A DNA stretch of 64,000 nucleotides. Origin: Pseudomonadota bacterium. Its GTDB lineage: Bacteria > Pseudomonadota > Gammaproteobacteria > Xanthomonadales > Rhodanobacteraceae. Below are positions 7,324 through 15,767 of the stretch, in pieces. The position numbers and the translations under genes are program-made. The notes below the pieces were generated by a model, which was given only the letters and a program-made list of their open reading frames with translations, searched no databases and was not told where the DNA came from. The stretch spans positions 1-64,000 of the forward strand of contig JAFEDX010000193.1 of assembly GCA_018241365.1 (NCBI GenBank). Reading direction: 5' to 3'. Each line of letters starts with the position of its first letter. The first letter of the stretch is position 1.

Positions 7324-9042
7324 TTGCTTGCATACGCGGCGGCCACGCTGCTCATCGCGCTGGTGATGCTGCCTAACATCGTGTGGCTGGTGCACGACCA
7401 CGCGGCTCCATCCTGGGTCCCGGGGTTGGTGCTGCCGCTGGCGGGGCTGCTGATCCTGTTCGCCCTGCTCGGGCGCTGGCCGTGGCTGGCCTGCCTGCTG
7501 CTGGCCCCGTTCGCGCTGCTGGCGCCGCTGGAAACGTTCTACGTCTGGCAGTACCACCACCCGACCTCGGCGCAGATCATCGCGACCATCGTCGCGACCA
7601 ATCCGCTGGAAGCCGACGAGTACTTCGGACGCATGCTGGCGCCGTTGGCCATTGCACTGCTGGGGGGCTTGGCGGTCGCGCTGCTGGCGGCGTGGGCAAG
7701 CTGGCGCGCGCGGCTGCGCTGGCGCGGCGGACCGCGCATGGCCGCCCTCGGCATCGGGATTGTCGCGGCGGCGGTGCCGCTGGGCATCGGATTGGCCAGC
7801 GCACGTGGCCAGATATCCGCCAGCACCGAGCCGGCATCGAACGCGCCGTGGGTCGAATACGGCGCAGCGATCAAGGAAGGTTTCCCGTTCGGGGTCGTTC
7901 CGCGCGTGGTCGAATACCGCATGGAATGGGACCGGATGCGCCGCGACGCGGCCAAATTCAAGGCGTTCCGCTTCCACGCGCAGCGCGTCGGCCCGCCCCT
8001 GCACCAGCGCCAGGTGTACGTGCTGGCGATCGGCGAAAGCAGCCGGCGCGCGAACTGGCAACTGTTCGGCTACGACCGGCCGACCAACCCGGAGCTGTCG
8101 AAACTCGCAAACGTGGTGCCGATCACGCACTTCATCACCACCTGGCCGGAATCGATCGCGGCGATTCCGATGATCCTGACGCGCCGCAAACCGGACATGG
8201 CGTGGGACGCTCCGTGGCACGAGGCTTCGGTGCTGCGCGCCATGCAGGAAGCCGGCTACGAGACCTACTGGATATCCAACCAGCAGGCGATCGGCGAATT
8301 CGATTCGCCGGTGTCGATGTACGCCTATGAAGCCGAGCACGTCGAGTGGCTGAACCACGCCTCGTGGACCGCGCCCGGCAGCTACGACGGCGACCTGATC
8401 CAGCCATTGAAGGATGCACTGGCGTCTTCCGACAAGGACCTCTTCATCGTGCTGCACATGATGGGCAGCCACGTGAAGTACGACTATCGCTACCCCAGGG
8501 CATTCGAGCGCTGGACGCCGACGCAGGTGTCACCGCCGGGCGAAGGTACGCGGATCGAACGCGTGCGCAACAGTTACGACAACACCATCCTGTACACCGA
8601 CCACGTGCTGGCCGGGGTGATCGGCGTGTTGAAGCACAGCGGTGCGGTGACCGCGCTGTGGTTCGAATCCGACCACGGCGAATTGATCCCGACTTCAACC
8701 TGTGACAAGGAAGGCCACGGCGTCGGCACCGTGCCGGAGTACGAAATCCCGGCGTTGTTCTGGTATTCGGATGCGTATGCCACGGATTTTCCGCAGCGCG
8801 TCACGGCGTTGCGCGCGAACGCCGGCAAGCGCACGCTCAGCGCCGATACCTTCGAATCGCTGATCGACATGGCGGGCGTCAGTTTCCCTGGCCACGACGA
8901 ATCGTGGAGCCTGTTCAGTCCGGACTGGCGCTACCACACGCGCTGGGTTGCACAGACGCGCCACATCGATTTCGACACCGCGCGCTTCAACAAGGAATGC
9001 GAACGCGTATTGCCCGGCCACGCCAACGGTGCCGCACCGTGA
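7324..9042 (+). CDS. Phosphoethanolamine transferase-like membrane enzyme (sulfatase fold, EptC/CptA-like)
   Basis: Likely transfers phosphoethanolamine from phosphatidylethanolamine to LPS core or lipid A in the periplasm. About five N-terminal membrane helices are followed by an alkaline-phosphatase-like domain. It contains GESSRRANWQLFGYDRPTNPE, the family's nucleophile motif, SDHGE and GHGVGT (metal ligands). The nucleophile position is Ser (residue 240 from this start) where EptA/CptA have Thr. The codon at 7324 is TTG with GGAAGGAGAAGG just upstream. An alternative in-frame TTG at 7249 would translate part of the palindromic repeat (LSPEGEGRG), so I prefer the shorter form. It lies between pilD and coaE, a place where pilus operons usually have no such gene. 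Confidence 0.8.
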   Translation: MLAYAAATLLIALVMLPNIVWLVHDHAAPSWVPGLVLPLAGLLILFALLGRWPWLACLLLAPFALLAPLETFYVWQYHHPTSAQIIATIVATNPLEADEYFGRMLAPLAIALLGGLAVALLAAWASWRARLRWRGGPRMAALGIGIVAAAVPLGIGLASARGQISASTEPASNAPWVEYGAAIKEGFPFGVVPRVVEYRMEWDRMRRDAAKFKAFRFHAQRVGPPLHQRQVYVLAIGESSRRANWQLFGYDRPTNPELSKLANVVPITHFITTWPESIAAIPMILTRRKPDMAWDAPWHEASVLRAMQEAGYETYWISNQQAIGEFDSPVSMYAYEAEHVEWLNHASWTAPGSYDGDLIQPLKDALASSDKDLFIVLHMMGSHVKYDYRYPRAFERWTPTQVSPPGEGTRIERVRNSYDNTILYTDHVLAGVIGVLKHSGAVTALWFESDHGELIPTSTCDKEGHGVGTVPEYEIPALFWYSDAYATDFPQRVTALRANAGKRTLSADTFESLIDMAGVSFPGHDESWSLFSPDWRYHTRWVAQTRHIDFDTARFNKECERVLPGHANGAAP

Positions 9043-9064
9043 CTTGCAGGCCAGCCCCGTCGCC

Positions 9065-9703
9065 ATGAGCATCGCCGGCACGCGTCGCGGCATCCGTCAC
9101 TACGTGGTCGCCCTGACCGGCGGCGTGGCGTCGGGCAAGAGCGCCGTGGCGCGGCGTTTCCAGGCGCACGGAATCCGTGTGTACGACGCCGACGTCGCGG
9201 CACGCGAGGTGGTCGCGCCCAACTCGGCGGCACTGGCCGAGATCGAGTTCGTGTTCGGGGCCGGGATGCTGCAGGCTGATGGATCGCTGGATCGGCGTGC
9301 AATGCGCGAGCGGGTGTTCGCCGATCCAGCAGCGCGTCGCAAACTCGAAGCCATCATCCACCCACGCGTGCGTGCGTGGCTGCAGCGGCACGTCGGGATG
9401 GATCGCGGACCGTATTGCATGCTGGCCATTCCGCTGCTGGCGGAAAACCGCGGGGAATACGCGTGGGTGGATCGCGTGCTGCTGGTGGACACTCCCGAGA
9501 GCATCCAGATCGAGCGCTTGATGCAACGTGACGGCGTCACGCGCGACCACGCCGAACGCATGCTGGCCGCGCAGGCGACACGTGCGCAACGCCTGGCCAT
9601 CGCCGACGACGTGATTGCCAACGATGGGAAGGAATCCGCCCTGGACGCCAAGGTTGCGGCGCTGCATGCGCGCTACCTGGAGCTGGCGCGTTCGCCCGCG
9701 TAG
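9065..9703 (+). CDS. coaE: Dephospho-CoA kinase
   Basis: Last step of coenzyme A synthesis: ATP-dependent phosphorylation of the 3'-hydroxyl of dephospho-CoA in the cytoplasm. 212 residues with P-loop LTGGVASGKS (residues 17-26), the substrate motif YDADVAAREVV, and the lid-region arginines of the family (RRKLEAIIHP). The ATG at 9065 was chosen because upstream codons overlap the preceding gene. Placement after pilD is the conserved pilBCD-coaE order. The stop codon TAG is formed by the first bases of the REP-like repeat GTAGGAGCG. Confidence 0.93.
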   Translation: MSIAGTRRGIRHYVVALTGGVASGKSAVARRFQAHGIRVYDADVAAREVVAPNSAALAEIEFVFGAGMLQADGSLDRRAMRERVFADPAARRKLEAIIHPRVRAWLQRHVGMDRGPYCMLAIPLLAENRGEYAWVDRVLLVDTPESIQIERLMQRDGVTRDHAERMLAAQATRAQRLAIADDVIANDGKESALDAKVAALHARYLELARSPA

Positions 9704-9777
9704 GAGCGACCGGGGTCGCGACCACGAAACCCGCGACGTATTCCATGTGCGTCCGTCGCGTGCACGCACGCTCCTAC
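9700..9777. repeat. REP-like inverted pair, GTAGGAGCG family, between coaE and the Nudix gene
   Basis: GTAGGAGCG at 9700-9708 and CGCTCCTAC at 9769-9777 form the outer arms; inside are ACCGGGGTCGCGACC and CGCGACG/CGTCGCG partial stems. The arms contain the TAG stop codons of both convergent genes (9701-9703 for coaE, 9776-9774 for the Nudix gene). Confidence 0.8.
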
Positions 9778-10742
9778 ACCACGTCGCGAAACGCGCGGAT
9801 ACCCGCTACGCCTTGCGCACCCGCGTCACGCGCACGTTCGAGATCGGCGGGACCGACGCCACCCAGCGCGTACACCGGCAACCGCGCATCGGCCACCAGC
9901 CCGGCAAACCGTTTCCAGCCGAGCGACCTGGCCCCGGGGTGCGACGCGGTGGTGCGCACGGGTGACAGCGTGGCGAAGTCGGCGCCGAGTCGAGCGGCAA
10001 GGCCGAGCTCTTCCGCGTCGTGGCAGGACACACCAACCCACGACGCAGGTGGCAAAGGGCGCTCGCGCAGCTCGCGCAACTGTGCGGCGCGCAACTGCAC
10101 GCCGACGCCCAGCTCGCGCGCGAGCCCGATGTCGTGGTTGACCAGCAGACGGCCGTGCATGGACGGCTCGCCAGCCAGCCACGCGGCCGCAGCGCAGCGC
10201 ACGTCTTCGCGCGACGCATCCGGCATCCGCAACTGGTACAGGGTTCCGGCCATCACCTCTTCCTTGTCCGCCCAACGCGACGCACTGGCCTCGTTCTTCC
10301 CCTGGCCTTGCCTGAAGAGAGGACCGGGATAACGGGGCGCCCCGGTGATGACGTAGCGCGCCGGCAGCCGCAAGGCCGCGACGATGGGCGCATCGGCAGC
10401 CGGCATCGCGGCCACGTCCATGTCCCACACGTGCGTCCAGCGCAAGGGGTGCCCCTCGCGCGCCCGCGGCTCGCCGTGCCACTGCGTCACCCGCAGTGCA
10501 TGCAGGCGCACGGACTTCTCCGGGTACCGCCACGGAATCGAGATCAGGGGTGCGGACGCGAGCACTTCAATGCCAAGTTCCTCGCGCAATTCGCGGGCCA
10601 GCGCCTGCGCCACGGTCTCGTTGGGTTCGAGCTTGCCGCCCGGGAACTCCCATAGGCCGGCGAGATGCTTGCCCGGGAGGCGCTGCATCAGCAGCACGCG
10701 ACCCTGAGCATCACCCACTACGCCGGCCGCGACTTCGATCAT
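9774..10742 (-). CDS. mutT: Nudix hydrolase fused to thiamine-phosphate-synthase-like domain
   Basis: 322 residues. The N-terminal half is a MutT-type Nudix hydrolase (8-oxo-dGTP sanitation) with the box GGKLEPNETVAQALARELRE followed by ELGI. The C-terminal half (about 150-322) is a TMP synthase/TenI-like (beta/alpha)8 domain with WVGVSCHDAEELGLAARLGA, FATLSPVRTTASHPG and YALGGVGPADLERA. This fusion is known in gammaproteobacteria; the role of the second domain is unsettled. At the domain junction, residues about 130-165 (PGPLFRQGQGKNEASASRWA) are longer than I expect for the family. The start ATG overlaps the folA stop (ATGA), so the two are translationally coupled. Confidence 0.88.
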   Translation of the reverse strand: MIEVAAGVVGDAQGRVLLMQRLPGKHLAGLWEFPGGKLEPNETVAQALARELREELGIEVLASAPLISIPWRYPEKSVRLHALRVTQWHGEPRAREGHPLRWTHVWDMDVAAMPAADAPIVAALRLPARYVITGAPRYPGPLFRQGQGKNEASASRWADKEEVMAGTLYQLRMPDASREDVRCAAAAWLAGEPSMHGRLLVNHDIGLARELGVGVQLRAAQLRELRERPLPPASWVGVSCHDAEELGLAARLGADFATLSPVRTTASHPGARSLGWKRFAGLVADARLPVYALGGVGPADLERARDAGAQGVAGIRAFRDVV

Positions 10743-11221
10743 CGACGTGCGTAATCGACGAAATCGAAAGCGAACGCATGCTTCGCATCGGCGGGATGGT
10801 GTTCCCGCGATGTTTCGCGCCAGTCACGAGGGTCGAAAGCAGGGAAATACGTATCGGCATCCGGCGTCGCGGCATCGACCAGGGTCAGGTGCATGCGCGC
10901 GGCACGCGGCAACGCCAGCGCGTAGATTTCGCCACCGCCGATCACCATCAACTCGCTGCCGTTTGCCAGTTCAACGGCAGCATCCAGCGAGTGCACGACG
11001 TGCTGGCCATCGAACGGCGCAGCGTTGCCGCGCGTCAGCACCAGGTTCGGCCGCCCGGGCAACACGCGTCCGATCGCCAGCGCGGTCTTGCGCCCCATCA
11101 ACACCGGCTTGCCGAGCGTCAGCGCCTTGAAGCGCTTCAGGTCGGCGGAAAGATGCCAAGGCATCGCACCATCGCGGCCGATGGCGCGGTCCCGGCCGAG
11201 CGCGGCAATGAGCGTAATCAT
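10739..11221 (-). CDS. folA: Dihydrofolate reductase
   Basis: NADPH-dependent reduction of dihydrofolate to tetrahydrofolate, the trimethoprim target. The 160-residue product matches the usual length. It has GRDGAMPWHLSADLKRFK, where the Asp of SADLK is the catalytic acid, followed by VLMGRKTALAIGRVLPGRPN and the NADPH-binding VIGGGEIYALAL. It lies downstream of thyA in the same direction, so the enzyme that makes dihydrofolate and the one that recycles it are together. A REP-like element lies in the 109 bp between them. Confidence 0.95.
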   Translation of the reverse strand: MITLIAALGRDRAIGRDGAMPWHLSADLKRFKALTLGKPVLMGRKTALAIGRVLPGRPNLVLTRGNAAPFDGQHVVHSLDAAVELANGSELMVIGGGEIYALALPRAARMHLTLVDAATPDADTYFPAFDPRDWRETSREHHPADAKHAFAFDFVDYARR

Positions 11222-11233
11222 TCAAACGTCATC

Positions 11234-11284
11234 TGTAGGAGCGGCGGCAGCCGCGACTCAATCGGGCCTGCCGGCCCTCCTACA
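11234..11284. repeat. REP-like inverted pair, GTAGGAGCG family, between thyA and folA
   Basis: TGTAGGAGCGGCGGCAGCCG at the left and CCCTCCTACA at the right form the ends; GGCCTGCCGGCC is an inner stem. It fills about half of the thyA-folA gap and lies 13 bp upstream of the folA start codon. Confidence 0.75.
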
Positions 11285-11330
11285 AAGTCAACCGCAGGCG
11301 AGATCGGTGGACGCCGGATGCGTACGCCGC

Positions 11331-12125
11331 TCACACCGCCACCGGCGCCTTGATGGCCGGCCACGGGTTGTAATCGACGATGCGGATGTCTTCGTGGCGG
11401 AAGTCGAACAACGACTGCACGTCGGGATTCAGCACCAGCTTCGGCAGCGCGCGCGGCGTGCGCGCCAACTGTTCGCGCGCCTGCTCGACGTGGTTGGAAT
11501 ACAGGTGCAGGTCGCCGAAGCTGTGCACGAAATCGCCGCGTTCGAGCCCGCACACCTGCGCGACCATGCAGGTGAGCAAGGCGTAGCTGGCGATGTTGAA
11601 CGGCACGCCCAGGAAGATATCGGCCGAGCGCTGGTACAACTGGCACGACAGCTTGCCGTCGGCGACGTAGAACTGGAACAACGCGTGGCAGGGCATCAGC
11701 GCCATCTTGTCCAGTTCGCCTACGTTCCACGCCGACACGATCATGCGACGCGAATCGGGGTTGCGCCTGATCTGCTCGACCACCCGGGTGATCTGGTCGA
11801 TCGTGCCCCCATCAGGCGTCGGCCACGCGCGCCACTGCCTGCCGTAGACCGGGCCCAACTCGCCGTCCGCACCCGCCCATTCGTCCCAGATGCTGACGCC
11901 ATGTTCGTGCAGGTAGGCAACGTTGGTGTCGCCACGCAGGAACCACAGCAACTCGTGCACGATCGACTTGGTGTGCAGCTTCTTGGTGGTGAGCAGCGGG
12001 AATCCGGCGGCGAGGTCCATGCGGATCTGCCGTCCGAATACCGAGCGCGTACCCGTGCCGGTGCGGTCGCCCTTGTGGGCGCCATGTTCCAGCACATCGC
12101 GGAGAAGGTCGAGGTAGATCTGCAC
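11331..12125 (-). CDS. thyA: Thymidylate synthase ThyA
   Basis: Makes dTMP from dUMP with methylene-tetrahydrofolate, releasing dihydrofolate. 264 residues, the standard bacterial length. Motifs are [12 protein letters not shown], the catalytic cysteine in [31 protein letters not shown] and the C-terminal IKAPVAV. I chose a GTG start at 12125 ([15 protein letters not shown]) because it gives the canonical N-terminus; the frame is open for another 96 bases upstream without family similarity. First gene of thyA-folA-mutT. Confidence 0.95.
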   Translation of the reverse strand: MQIYLDLLRDVLEHGAHKGDRTGTGTRSVFGRQIRMDLAAGFPLLTTKKLHTKSIVHELLWFLRGDTNVAYLHEHGVSIWDEWAGADGELGPVYGRQWRAWPTPDGGTIDQITRVVEQIRRNPDSRRMIVSAWNVGELDKMALMPCHALFQFYVADGKLSCQLYQRSADIFLGVPFNIASYALLTCMVAQVCGLERGDFVHSFGDLHLYSNHVEQAREQLARTPRALPKLVLNPDVQSLFDFRHEDIRIVDYNPWPAIKAPVAV

Positions 12126-12475
12126 GGAATCACGTGTCCAGTGGCCAATCGGCAGAGTGTAACAACGACACCTGATGCCGTGGCGGGCGGCCACTCCATC
12201 GCCAGCCGAACCCGGCCCCAAACCAAATGGTCGTTCCGGGGCTGCTCACGCTGCGCGTAGGCAGGACCCGGAACGACAAGCAGGCGATGGATACCGGATT
12301 GCGCCCCTTCCCCCCAACGATGAAGTTGATGAGGGCGAGAAGGCTTGCGTCCGCAACACCAGGCCCGCAGTGCGTCATCGGGATTTTCGGATTCCCGATC
12401 CAGACCCGGCGCCACATTCAGCCACGGTTCGGTTAGGCTTGCCCGATCATCATTCCACAGGGGTGTCCCCCGACC
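12126..12475. other. Divergent spacer between thyA and the POT transporter gene
   Basis: 350 bp with no supported gene; it should hold promoters for both flanking genes. Two inverted repeats are visible: GTCGTTCCGGG (12230-12240) with CCCGGAACGAC (12267-12277), and ATCGGGA (12377-12383) with TCCCGAT (12393-12399). Neither is followed by a T-run, so they are not obvious terminators. Confidence 0.5.
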
Positions 12476-14092
12476 ATGAATTCCGCCATGCCCGCTGTCT
12501 CCAAGACCCGCTCGTTCTCGACCGTGTTCCTGATCGAGATGTGGGAGCGCTTCGGCTATTACGGCATGCAGGCGCTGATCATCTACTACATGGTCGAGCG
12601 GCTGGGCTTCCAGGACACGCCGGCCAACCTGACGTGGGGTGCGGCAGCCGCGTTGATCTACGTGGCGCCGGCGATCGGCGGCTGGGTCGGCGACAAGTTC
12701 TTCGGCACCCGCCACACCATGCTGCTGGGCGCCTGCGTGCTGACGGTGGGTTACGCGCTGATGGTGGTGCCCGCCCACAGCACCAATTTCCTGTTCCTGG
12801 CGCTGGGCGTGATCGTGGTCGGCAACGGCCTGTTCAAGGCCAACGCCGGCAACCTGGTGCGCAAGATCTACGAGGGCGACGACACCAAGATCGACAGCGC
12901 CTTCACGATCTACTACATGGCGGTGAACATCGGCTCGACCTTCTCGATGCTGCTGACGCCCTTCATCAAGGATTACTTCAACGCGCCGTTCGACGGCCAG
13001 TTGACGTGGCTGCTGGGTTCGAACGCGCAACACCTGTTCGGCGACAACCTGGGTTGGCACATCGCCTTCGCAGTATGTTGCGTCGGCCTGCTGGTCGGCC
13101 TCGGCAATTACCTGGTGATGCGCCACACCTTGAGCTTCATCGGTTCGGAGCCGGACCACCATCCGATGAAGTTCTGGAAACTGCTGGCGGTGCTCGTGGG
13201 CGGCATCGTGGTGGTGTTCATCTCGGCCTTCATCCTGAAGGAGCGCACCGTCGCGCAATATTTCGTGCTGGTGGCTGGCGCCTGCGTGCTGGCGATCTTC
13301 GCCTGGCTGATCGCTTCGTGCCACCGCAGCGAGCGCGCGGGCATCATCATCGCGCTGATCCTGGTGATCGAGACGGTGTTCTTCTTCATCTTTTACCAGC
13401 AGATGTCCACGTCGCTGAACCTGTTCGCGCTGCGCGACGTGGATCCCGCCTTCAGGCTGTTCGGCGTGCACCTGTTCAACTGGATTCCCGCCCAGTTCCA
13501 GGCTCTGAATCCGCTCTGGATCTTCGCGCTGAGCCCGATCCTCGCCGTCCTGTACACGCGCGCCGCCAGGCGCGGCAAGGACCTGTCGATTGCATCCAAG
13601 TTCGCACTGGGCTTCCTCGCGGTCGCGATCGGCTTTTTCATCTACGGCGCGGCCGGTCACTTCACCACCTCGCCCGGCAAGACCAGCCAGTGGGTGATGG
13701 TGTGGGGTTACGGATTCGGCTCGCTGGGCGAGCTGCTGACCAGCGGCCTCGGCCTGGCTTTCGTCGCCCGCTACGTGCCGGCGCGGATGGGCGGTTTCAT
13801 GATGGGCGCCTACTTCGTGGCCTCGGGCGTGGCGCAATACGCGGGCGGCAAGGTTGCAACTTTTGCCAGCGTCCCGTCCAACATCACCGACCCGGTCGAG
13901 ATGATGCCGATCTACACCAAGCTGTTCAATGCACTGGGCTGGGCTGGCATCGCCTGCACGATCTTCGCGGGTATCGTCGCGCTGGTGCTGTGGTGGCTGG
14001 ACCGCAAGGGCATCCTCCGGTTCTCGCAAAACCAGGCTGACTCCGTGCCTGCCGCCGCACAAGGCATGCCCACCGTCGCCGCCGAGCAGTGA
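12476..14092 (+). CDS. Proton-dependent oligopeptide transporter (POT/PTR family)
   Basis: Inner-membrane symporter importing di- and tripeptides with protons. The 538-residue product has about 14 hydrophobic helices. The ExxER proton-coupling motif is EMWERFGYYG (near residue 21), and GNGLFKANAGNLV plus FTIYYMAVNIGS match the PTR2 signatures. Long hydrophilic ends are absent. No peptidase or regulator gene is adjacent; it appears monocistronic. The first ATG (12476) is followed by a second at 12488; both are compatible with the family. Confidence 0.92.
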   Translation: MNSAMPAVSKTRSFSTVFLIEMWERFGYYGMQALIIYYMVERLGFQDTPANLTWGAAAALIYVAPAIGGWVGDKFFGTRHTMLLGACVLTVGYALMVVPAHSTNFLFLALGVIVVGNGLFKANAGNLVRKIYEGDDTKIDSAFTIYYMAVNIGSTFSMLLTPFIKDYFNAPFDGQLTWLLGSNAQHLFGDNLGWHIAFAVCCVGLLVGLGNYLVMRHTLSFIGSEPDHHPMKFWKLLAVLVGGIVVVFISAFILKERTVAQYFVLVAGACVLAIFAWLIASCHRSERAGIIIALILVIETVFFFIFYQQMSTSLNLFALRDVDPAFRLFGVHLFNWIPAQFQALNPLWIFALSPILAVLYTRAARRGKDLSIASKFALGFLAVAIGFFIYGAAGHFTTSPGKTSQWVMVWGYGFGSLGELLTSGLGLAFVARYVPARMGGFMMGAYFVASGVAQYAGGKVATFASVPSNITDPVEMMPIYTKLFNALGWAGIACTIFAGIVALVLWWLDRKGILRFSQNQADSVPAAAQGMPTVAAEQ

Positions 14093-14263
14093 CCCAAGTC
14101 ATGAACGTGACGGGTGTCATGGCCGTTGACATGGCCTTCGGCACGGGCGCGCCGCTACACTGATCCGCTAATTTAAGGCATGCCTGCCAGGCCGCCCGCG
14201 CGTCGAACGCTTCGCCGCGCGGGCGGTCCAATGGGCGCATCCGTGCATTCCGGAAAACCTTCG

Positions 14264-15568
14264 ATGTCGCGAACGAAATGGATCCTGACGCTGGCCGGTG
14301 TCGTCATCGTGGCCATCATCCTGTGGCGCCTGTTCGCGGGCGGCGACAAACCGCGCGGCCCCGGCGCTTTCGGTGCCGATGCGCCGGTGCCGGTGACGGT
14401 GGTGCCCGCCAGCGCCCAGAACGTGCCGATCTACCTCACCAGCCAGGGCACGGTACAGGCCCTGAATACCGTCAATGTGCAGCCGCAGGTCGGCGGGCAA
14501 TTGCTGAAGCTGGACTTCGTCGAAGGCGGCCCGGTGACCAAGGGTCAGGTGCTGGCGCAGATCGATCCGCGCACCCTGCAGGCGCAGCTTGACCAGGCCA
14601 TCGCCAAGCGCCAGCAGGATGAAACCCAGATGGCGACCGCCAAGGCCAACCTCGAGCGTTCGGAAAACCCCAAATACGCGCCCTACGTCGCCCAGATCGA
14701 CCGCATTACCCAGAAGAACACGCTGGCGCAATGGCAGGCCGCGGTGGCGGCCGACAACGCCTCGATCCAGGACACCCAGGTGCAGCTCGGTTTCACCAGG
14801 ATCACCTCGCCGATCGACGGCCTGGCCGGCATTCGCCAAGTCGATCCCGGCAACGTCATCTCGACCACGACCACCATCGTCACCGTCACCCAGACCCACC
14901 CGATCTACGTGATCTTCACGCTGGCGGGCAAATACCTCGACGAAGTGCGCACGGCGCAGGCCAAGGCGCCGCTTACAGTCGCGATCATGGATGCCGCCAA
15001 CAACGTGATCGAGGGCGATGGCAAGCTGCTGGTGATCGGCAACCAGATCGACCCCAACACCAATTCGTTCCAGCTGAAGGCCGAATTCCCGAACGGCAAC
15101 AACCAGCTGTTCCCGGGCCAGTATGCCAACACCAGGCTCCAGATCAACGTGGATGCGGACGCACTGGTGGTGCCGACCGCAGCAGTGCAGCGCGGCCCGG
15201 ATGGCGACTACGTGTGGCTGGTGACCGACCAGGCGCCGGCCAACGCAGACGCGAACAATCCACCCGGCGACGCCAAGGCCGGGCCGAGGCGTGGCCAGCG
15301 CGCACAAGGGAATAATGCCGCAGCCGACAACAAGCCGGCCCGCTACGTCACGATGCAGGCCGTCACCACCGGCGGTGAAGCCGGCGATACCGGGTTGATC
15401 GTCACCAAGGGCCTGAAGGCAGGCGACCTCGTGGTGACGGCGGGCCAGTTCCGCTTGAAAGAAGGCAGCAAGGTCACCCCGCTGAAGCCCGGCGAAGTGC
15501 CGCCGCCGCCCACCACCGCGGCCATCAAGGCCGCGGCGCAGAATCCCGGGCGCGGGCGGAGGCGCTGA
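14264..15568 (+). CDS. mdtA: RND efflux periplasmic adaptor subunit (MdtA-like)
   Basis: Membrane-fusion protein linking inner-membrane RND pumps to a TolC-type channel. 434 residues from the ATG at 14264 (MSRTKWILTLAGVVIV), with a single N-terminal membrane anchor. A lipoyl/barrel-sandwich half (SQGTVQALNTVNVQPQVGGQ) follows, then a coiled-coil hairpin, the second lipoyl half (GFTRITSPIDGLAGIRQVDPGN) and a beta-barrel. A low-complexity Ala/Asn/Pro/Arg insertion of about 40 residues (about 322-360) interrupts the membrane-proximal part and is not typical of MdtA. Upstream ATGs (14180, 14231) are possible but give a non-family N-terminus. First gene of a three-gene pump operon without an outer-membrane component. 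Confidence 0.9.
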   Translation: MSRTKWILTLAGVVIVAIILWRLFAGGDKPRGPGAFGADAPVPVTVVPASAQNVPIYLTSQGTVQALNTVNVQPQVGGQLLKLDFVEGGPVTKGQVLAQIDPRTLQAQLDQAIAKRQQDETQMATAKANLERSENPKYAPYVAQIDRITQKNTLAQWQAAVAADNASIQDTQVQLGFTRITSPIDGLAGIRQVDPGNVISTTTTIVTVTQTHPIYVIFTLAGKYLDEVRTAQAKAPLTVAIMDAANNVIEGDGKLLVIGNQIDPNTNSFQLKAEFPNGNNQLFPGQYANTRLQINVDADALVVPTAAVQRGPDGDYVWLVTDQAPANADANNPPGDAKAGPRRGQRAQGNNAAADNKPARYVTMQAVTTGGEAGDTGLIVTKGLKAGDLVVTAGQFRLKEGSKVTPLKPGEVPPPPTTAAIKAAAQNPGRGRRR

Positions 15569-15575
15569 TGGGACA

Positions 15576-15630
15576 CCCCCTTCCACGTGAAGGGGGGCGA
15601 TGCGCTTGGCACCACCAAGTGCATCGGGGG
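15576..15630 (+). repeat. Two-hairpin element, C5TT/AAG5 family, between mdtA and mdtB
   Basis: Hairpin 1 is CCCCCTTC-cacgt-GAAGGGGG (15576-15596). Hairpin 2 is CGATGCGCTTG (15598-15608) with CAAGTGCATCG (15616-15626), 11 pairs including one G-T. A G5 tract follows. Same architecture as 49899-49964 and 57123-57181, but with a different second stem. The remaining 130 bp before mdtB contain a further CCATCCCCCTCGC / GGTGGGGGAAG pair and no Shine-Dalgarno sequence. Confidence 0.8.
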
Positions 15631-15767
15631 AATGTGCTTCGCACCCATGCTGAGAAGCCATCCCCCTCGCCGCGCTTCACGTGCGTTCGTTGCCGCCCTG
15701 GTCTTCCCGCAGGTGGGGGAAGCAAAGCGCCGGCCTTCTGCCGCCATCCTGCCCACGCCTGGTACCC

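Noticed and set aside
14118..14159. TTGACA and TACACT upstream of mdtA as a sigma-70 promoter
   Set aside because: The two hexamers are 24 bp apart, too far for one promoter.
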